Below are positions 20,342 to 21,246 of a stretch of DNA of 21,246 nucleotides, piece after piece. The notes under the pieces are model-generated. The model saw only the letters and a program-made list of their open reading frames with translations, had not been told where the DNA came from and ran no database searches. The DNA lies in NCBI RefSeq assembly GCF_042643145.1, contig NZ_JBHRSA010000020.1:1-21246 (forward strand), in the 5' to 3' direction. Numbering within the stretch: position 1 is the first letter of the stretch; every line of letters begins with the position of its first letter. The translations under genes were made by a program, and so were the position numbers. Origin of the DNA: Virgibacillus_O xinjiangensis. GTDB lineage: Bacteria > Bacillota > Bacilli > Bacillales > Amphibacillaceae.

Positions 20342-20485
20342 TTAGTTTTCATTCGCATATCTTCTTGCAAAAGTAGACGGTGAAAATGAAACCCTGTATT
20401 GCCCCTTCAATTCTTTTTGCACTTGTTTTGTAAGATGCAGTCCCAGTTCATTATGTTCATCTTCCAGTTGTATTCCATTATTCAC
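20342..20485 (-). CDS. Small hydrophilic protein (47 aa)
   Basis: A GTG at 20485 follows AGGAGGG by about 8 bases and opens a 47-codon frame beginning NNGIQLEDEHNELGLHL and ending SPSTFARRYANEN. The protein is soluble, acidic at the start and basic toward the end, with a probable amphipathic helix at residues 8-27. No family recognised. It lies between the CarD gene and the divergent stress-protein gene, and just upstream of repeat copy C. The good ribosome site supports it; a truncated gene end is also possible. Confidence 0.5.
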   Translation of the reverse strand: MNNGIQLEDEHNELGLHLTKQVQKELKGQYRVSFSPSTFARRYANEN

Positions 20486-20637
20486 TTACTTCCCTCCTCT
20501 GAACATTCACACCTACCTATACGAAACCAGTAAGAATCAGTTTCAACAAATTGTATCTGACCAACCTTACCGTTATGGAAAACCCTGAATAAAAGTTGGC
20601 ATAGAGGAAAATATATGACCAAAAAGAGGTGCCAGAA

Positions 20638-21126
20638 GTGTCCAACAGGATGAAGCAAGAGGAAATCGAAACATTAAGAGATTTAATCAAAGATATAGAT
20701 ACAGCCATGTTGACTACGGCTACGGAAGAAGGGCTTGTCTCCCGCCCAATGAAAACACAAGAAGTAGAGTTTGATGGCGACTTATGGTTTTTCACGAAAA
20801 AAGAGACAAGTAAATACGAAGAAATCATACATAACCAAGATGTTAATGTGGCATATGCTGGCAAGTCCTATGTTTCCGTCCGTGGAAGGGCGGAAATCGT
20901 TGACGATTTGGACAAGAAGAAGGAATTGTGGAGCAAAGTATACGAGAAAATCATGCAAACTTCTTATGATGACCCTGATGTGATTTTGATAAAGGTAAAA
21001 GTGGAGGCAGCCGAATACTGGGAAGGAGGAAATTTCATCAAGAAGGTTGTCTTTTACTATAAACGCATGACAGGGCAAAGTTCAGAAGCAACAGATATTA
21101 ATGAGACATTGGAATTGGATGATTGA
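20638..21126 (+). CDS. Pyridoxamine-5'-phosphate-oxidase-fold protein, general stress protein 26-like
   Basis: This 162-aa cytosolic protein has the split-barrel flavin-binding fold of the GS26/YdaG group. Family features: an N-terminal helix, then AMLTTATEEGLVSRPM, the core strands EFDGDLWFFTKKETSKYEEI and VNVAYAGKSYVSVRGRAEIVDD, then KKELW...YDDPDVILIKVKVEAAEYWEGG. These proteins may bind FMN, FAD or F420-like cofactors; in B. subtilis YdaG belongs to the general stress regulon. Enzyme activity is unproven. I choose GTG at 20638, eight bases after GAGG. A GTG at 20629 overlaps that site, and ATG at 20650 is a later option. No clear sigma-B promoter was recognised upstream. Transcription ends at a strong terminator. 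Confidence 0.9.
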   Translation: MSNRMKQEEIETLRDLIKDIDTAMLTTATEEGLVSRPMKTQEVEFDGDLWFFTKKETSKYEEIIHNQDVNVAYAGKSYVSVRGRAEIVDDLDKKKELWSKVYEKIMQTSYDDPDVILIKVKVEAAEYWEGGNFIKKVVFYYKRMTGQSSEATDINETLELDD

Positions 21127-21156
21127 CAATAGATATATCATCTAAGCCAAACAAAA

Positions 21157-21177
21157 AGCGGACAATAGCTGTCCGCT
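21157..21177. repeat. Small hairpin before the terminator
   Basis: AGCGGACA pairs with TGTCCGCT around ATAGC (8 bp). It directly precedes the main terminator hairpin and has no T run, so it may stabilise the mRNA end. Confidence 0.5.
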
Positions 21178-21178
21178 C

Positions 21179-21216
21179 AGGCTGTCGAGAAAGTTCTCGA
21201 CAGCCTTATTTTTTTG
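21179..21216 (+). terminator. Strong rho-independent terminator of the stress-protein gene
   Basis: A 12-13 bp perfect stem (AGGCTGTCGAGA with TCTCGACAGCCT) with a tiny loop is followed by TTATTTTTTTG on the plus strand. Confidence 0.95.
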
Positions 21217-21246
21217 TTCATTTTTCTGAAATTCATTTTCTTCACA

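Noticed and set aside
20771..20983. Second frame inside the GS26-like gene
   Set aside because: Out-of-frame shadow of a well-supported gene without its own ribosome site.

Overview
The window reads as chromosomal DNA of a low-to-medium GC Bacillota, most likely a Bacillaceae member of the Bacillus/Oceanobacillus/Virgibacillus type. The evidence is strong AGGAGG-type ribosome sites, frequent TTG and GTG starts, FosB, a CarD protein very like the one I recall as YdeB of B. subtilis, a bifunctional YitJ, an S-box (SAM) riboswitch and a WalR-box-like site before a YocH-type cell-wall gene. Genus and species cannot be fixed from the sequence alone.

Layout. 1-1200: a C-terminally broken VanZ-like gene and a small orphan membrane protein. 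1200-3350: a two-gene ABC transporter (ATPase and permease, EcsAB-like), minus strand. 3767-4411: a secreted helical protein of an uncharacterised Bacillales family, plus strand, closed by a terminator. 4600-6300: cold-shock protein with a long leader, then three small membrane proteins (one only 30 aa) and a lipoprotein, all minus strand.

6560-13720 is a methionine neighbourhood on the minus strand. It holds a YfcC-family transporter behind a complete SAM-I riboswitch with its own sigma-A promoter and terminator, then a DUF488 protein, then a yitJ-metE operon (methylene-THF reductase/homocysteine methyltransferase plus cobalamin-independent methionine synthase). The operon has no visible S-box or T-box and instead carries two GTTATAAC palindromes upstream. 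Together the genes could import methionine or a relative and make methionine de novo, each under different control.

13860-14980: a plus-strand cupin gene and a DUF438-type PAS gene. They lie behind a perfect FNR/CRP-like palindrome centred about 41.5 bp before a predicted start point. 14993-15838: a DDAH/arginine-deiminase-fold hydrolase. 16179-16933: WalR-like boxes, a LysM-3D cell-wall protein and a very strong hairpin.

16975-19190: a run of small minus-strand genes (membrane proteins, FosB, a TM/coiled-coil protein, a lipoprotein), followed by a REP-like hairpin. 19622-21216: CarD, a small 47-aa ORF and a general-stress-protein-26-like flavin-binding-fold protein with a strong terminator.

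The most unusual structural signal is a degenerate short repeat. Two small orphan genes far apart (602-919 and 18712-19050) each have one copy 3-5 bp after the stop codon and a second, same-orientation copy 36-49 bp before the start codon. The arrangement resembles single-gene cassettes. No tRNA, rRNA, CRISPR array or intact transposase was seen.
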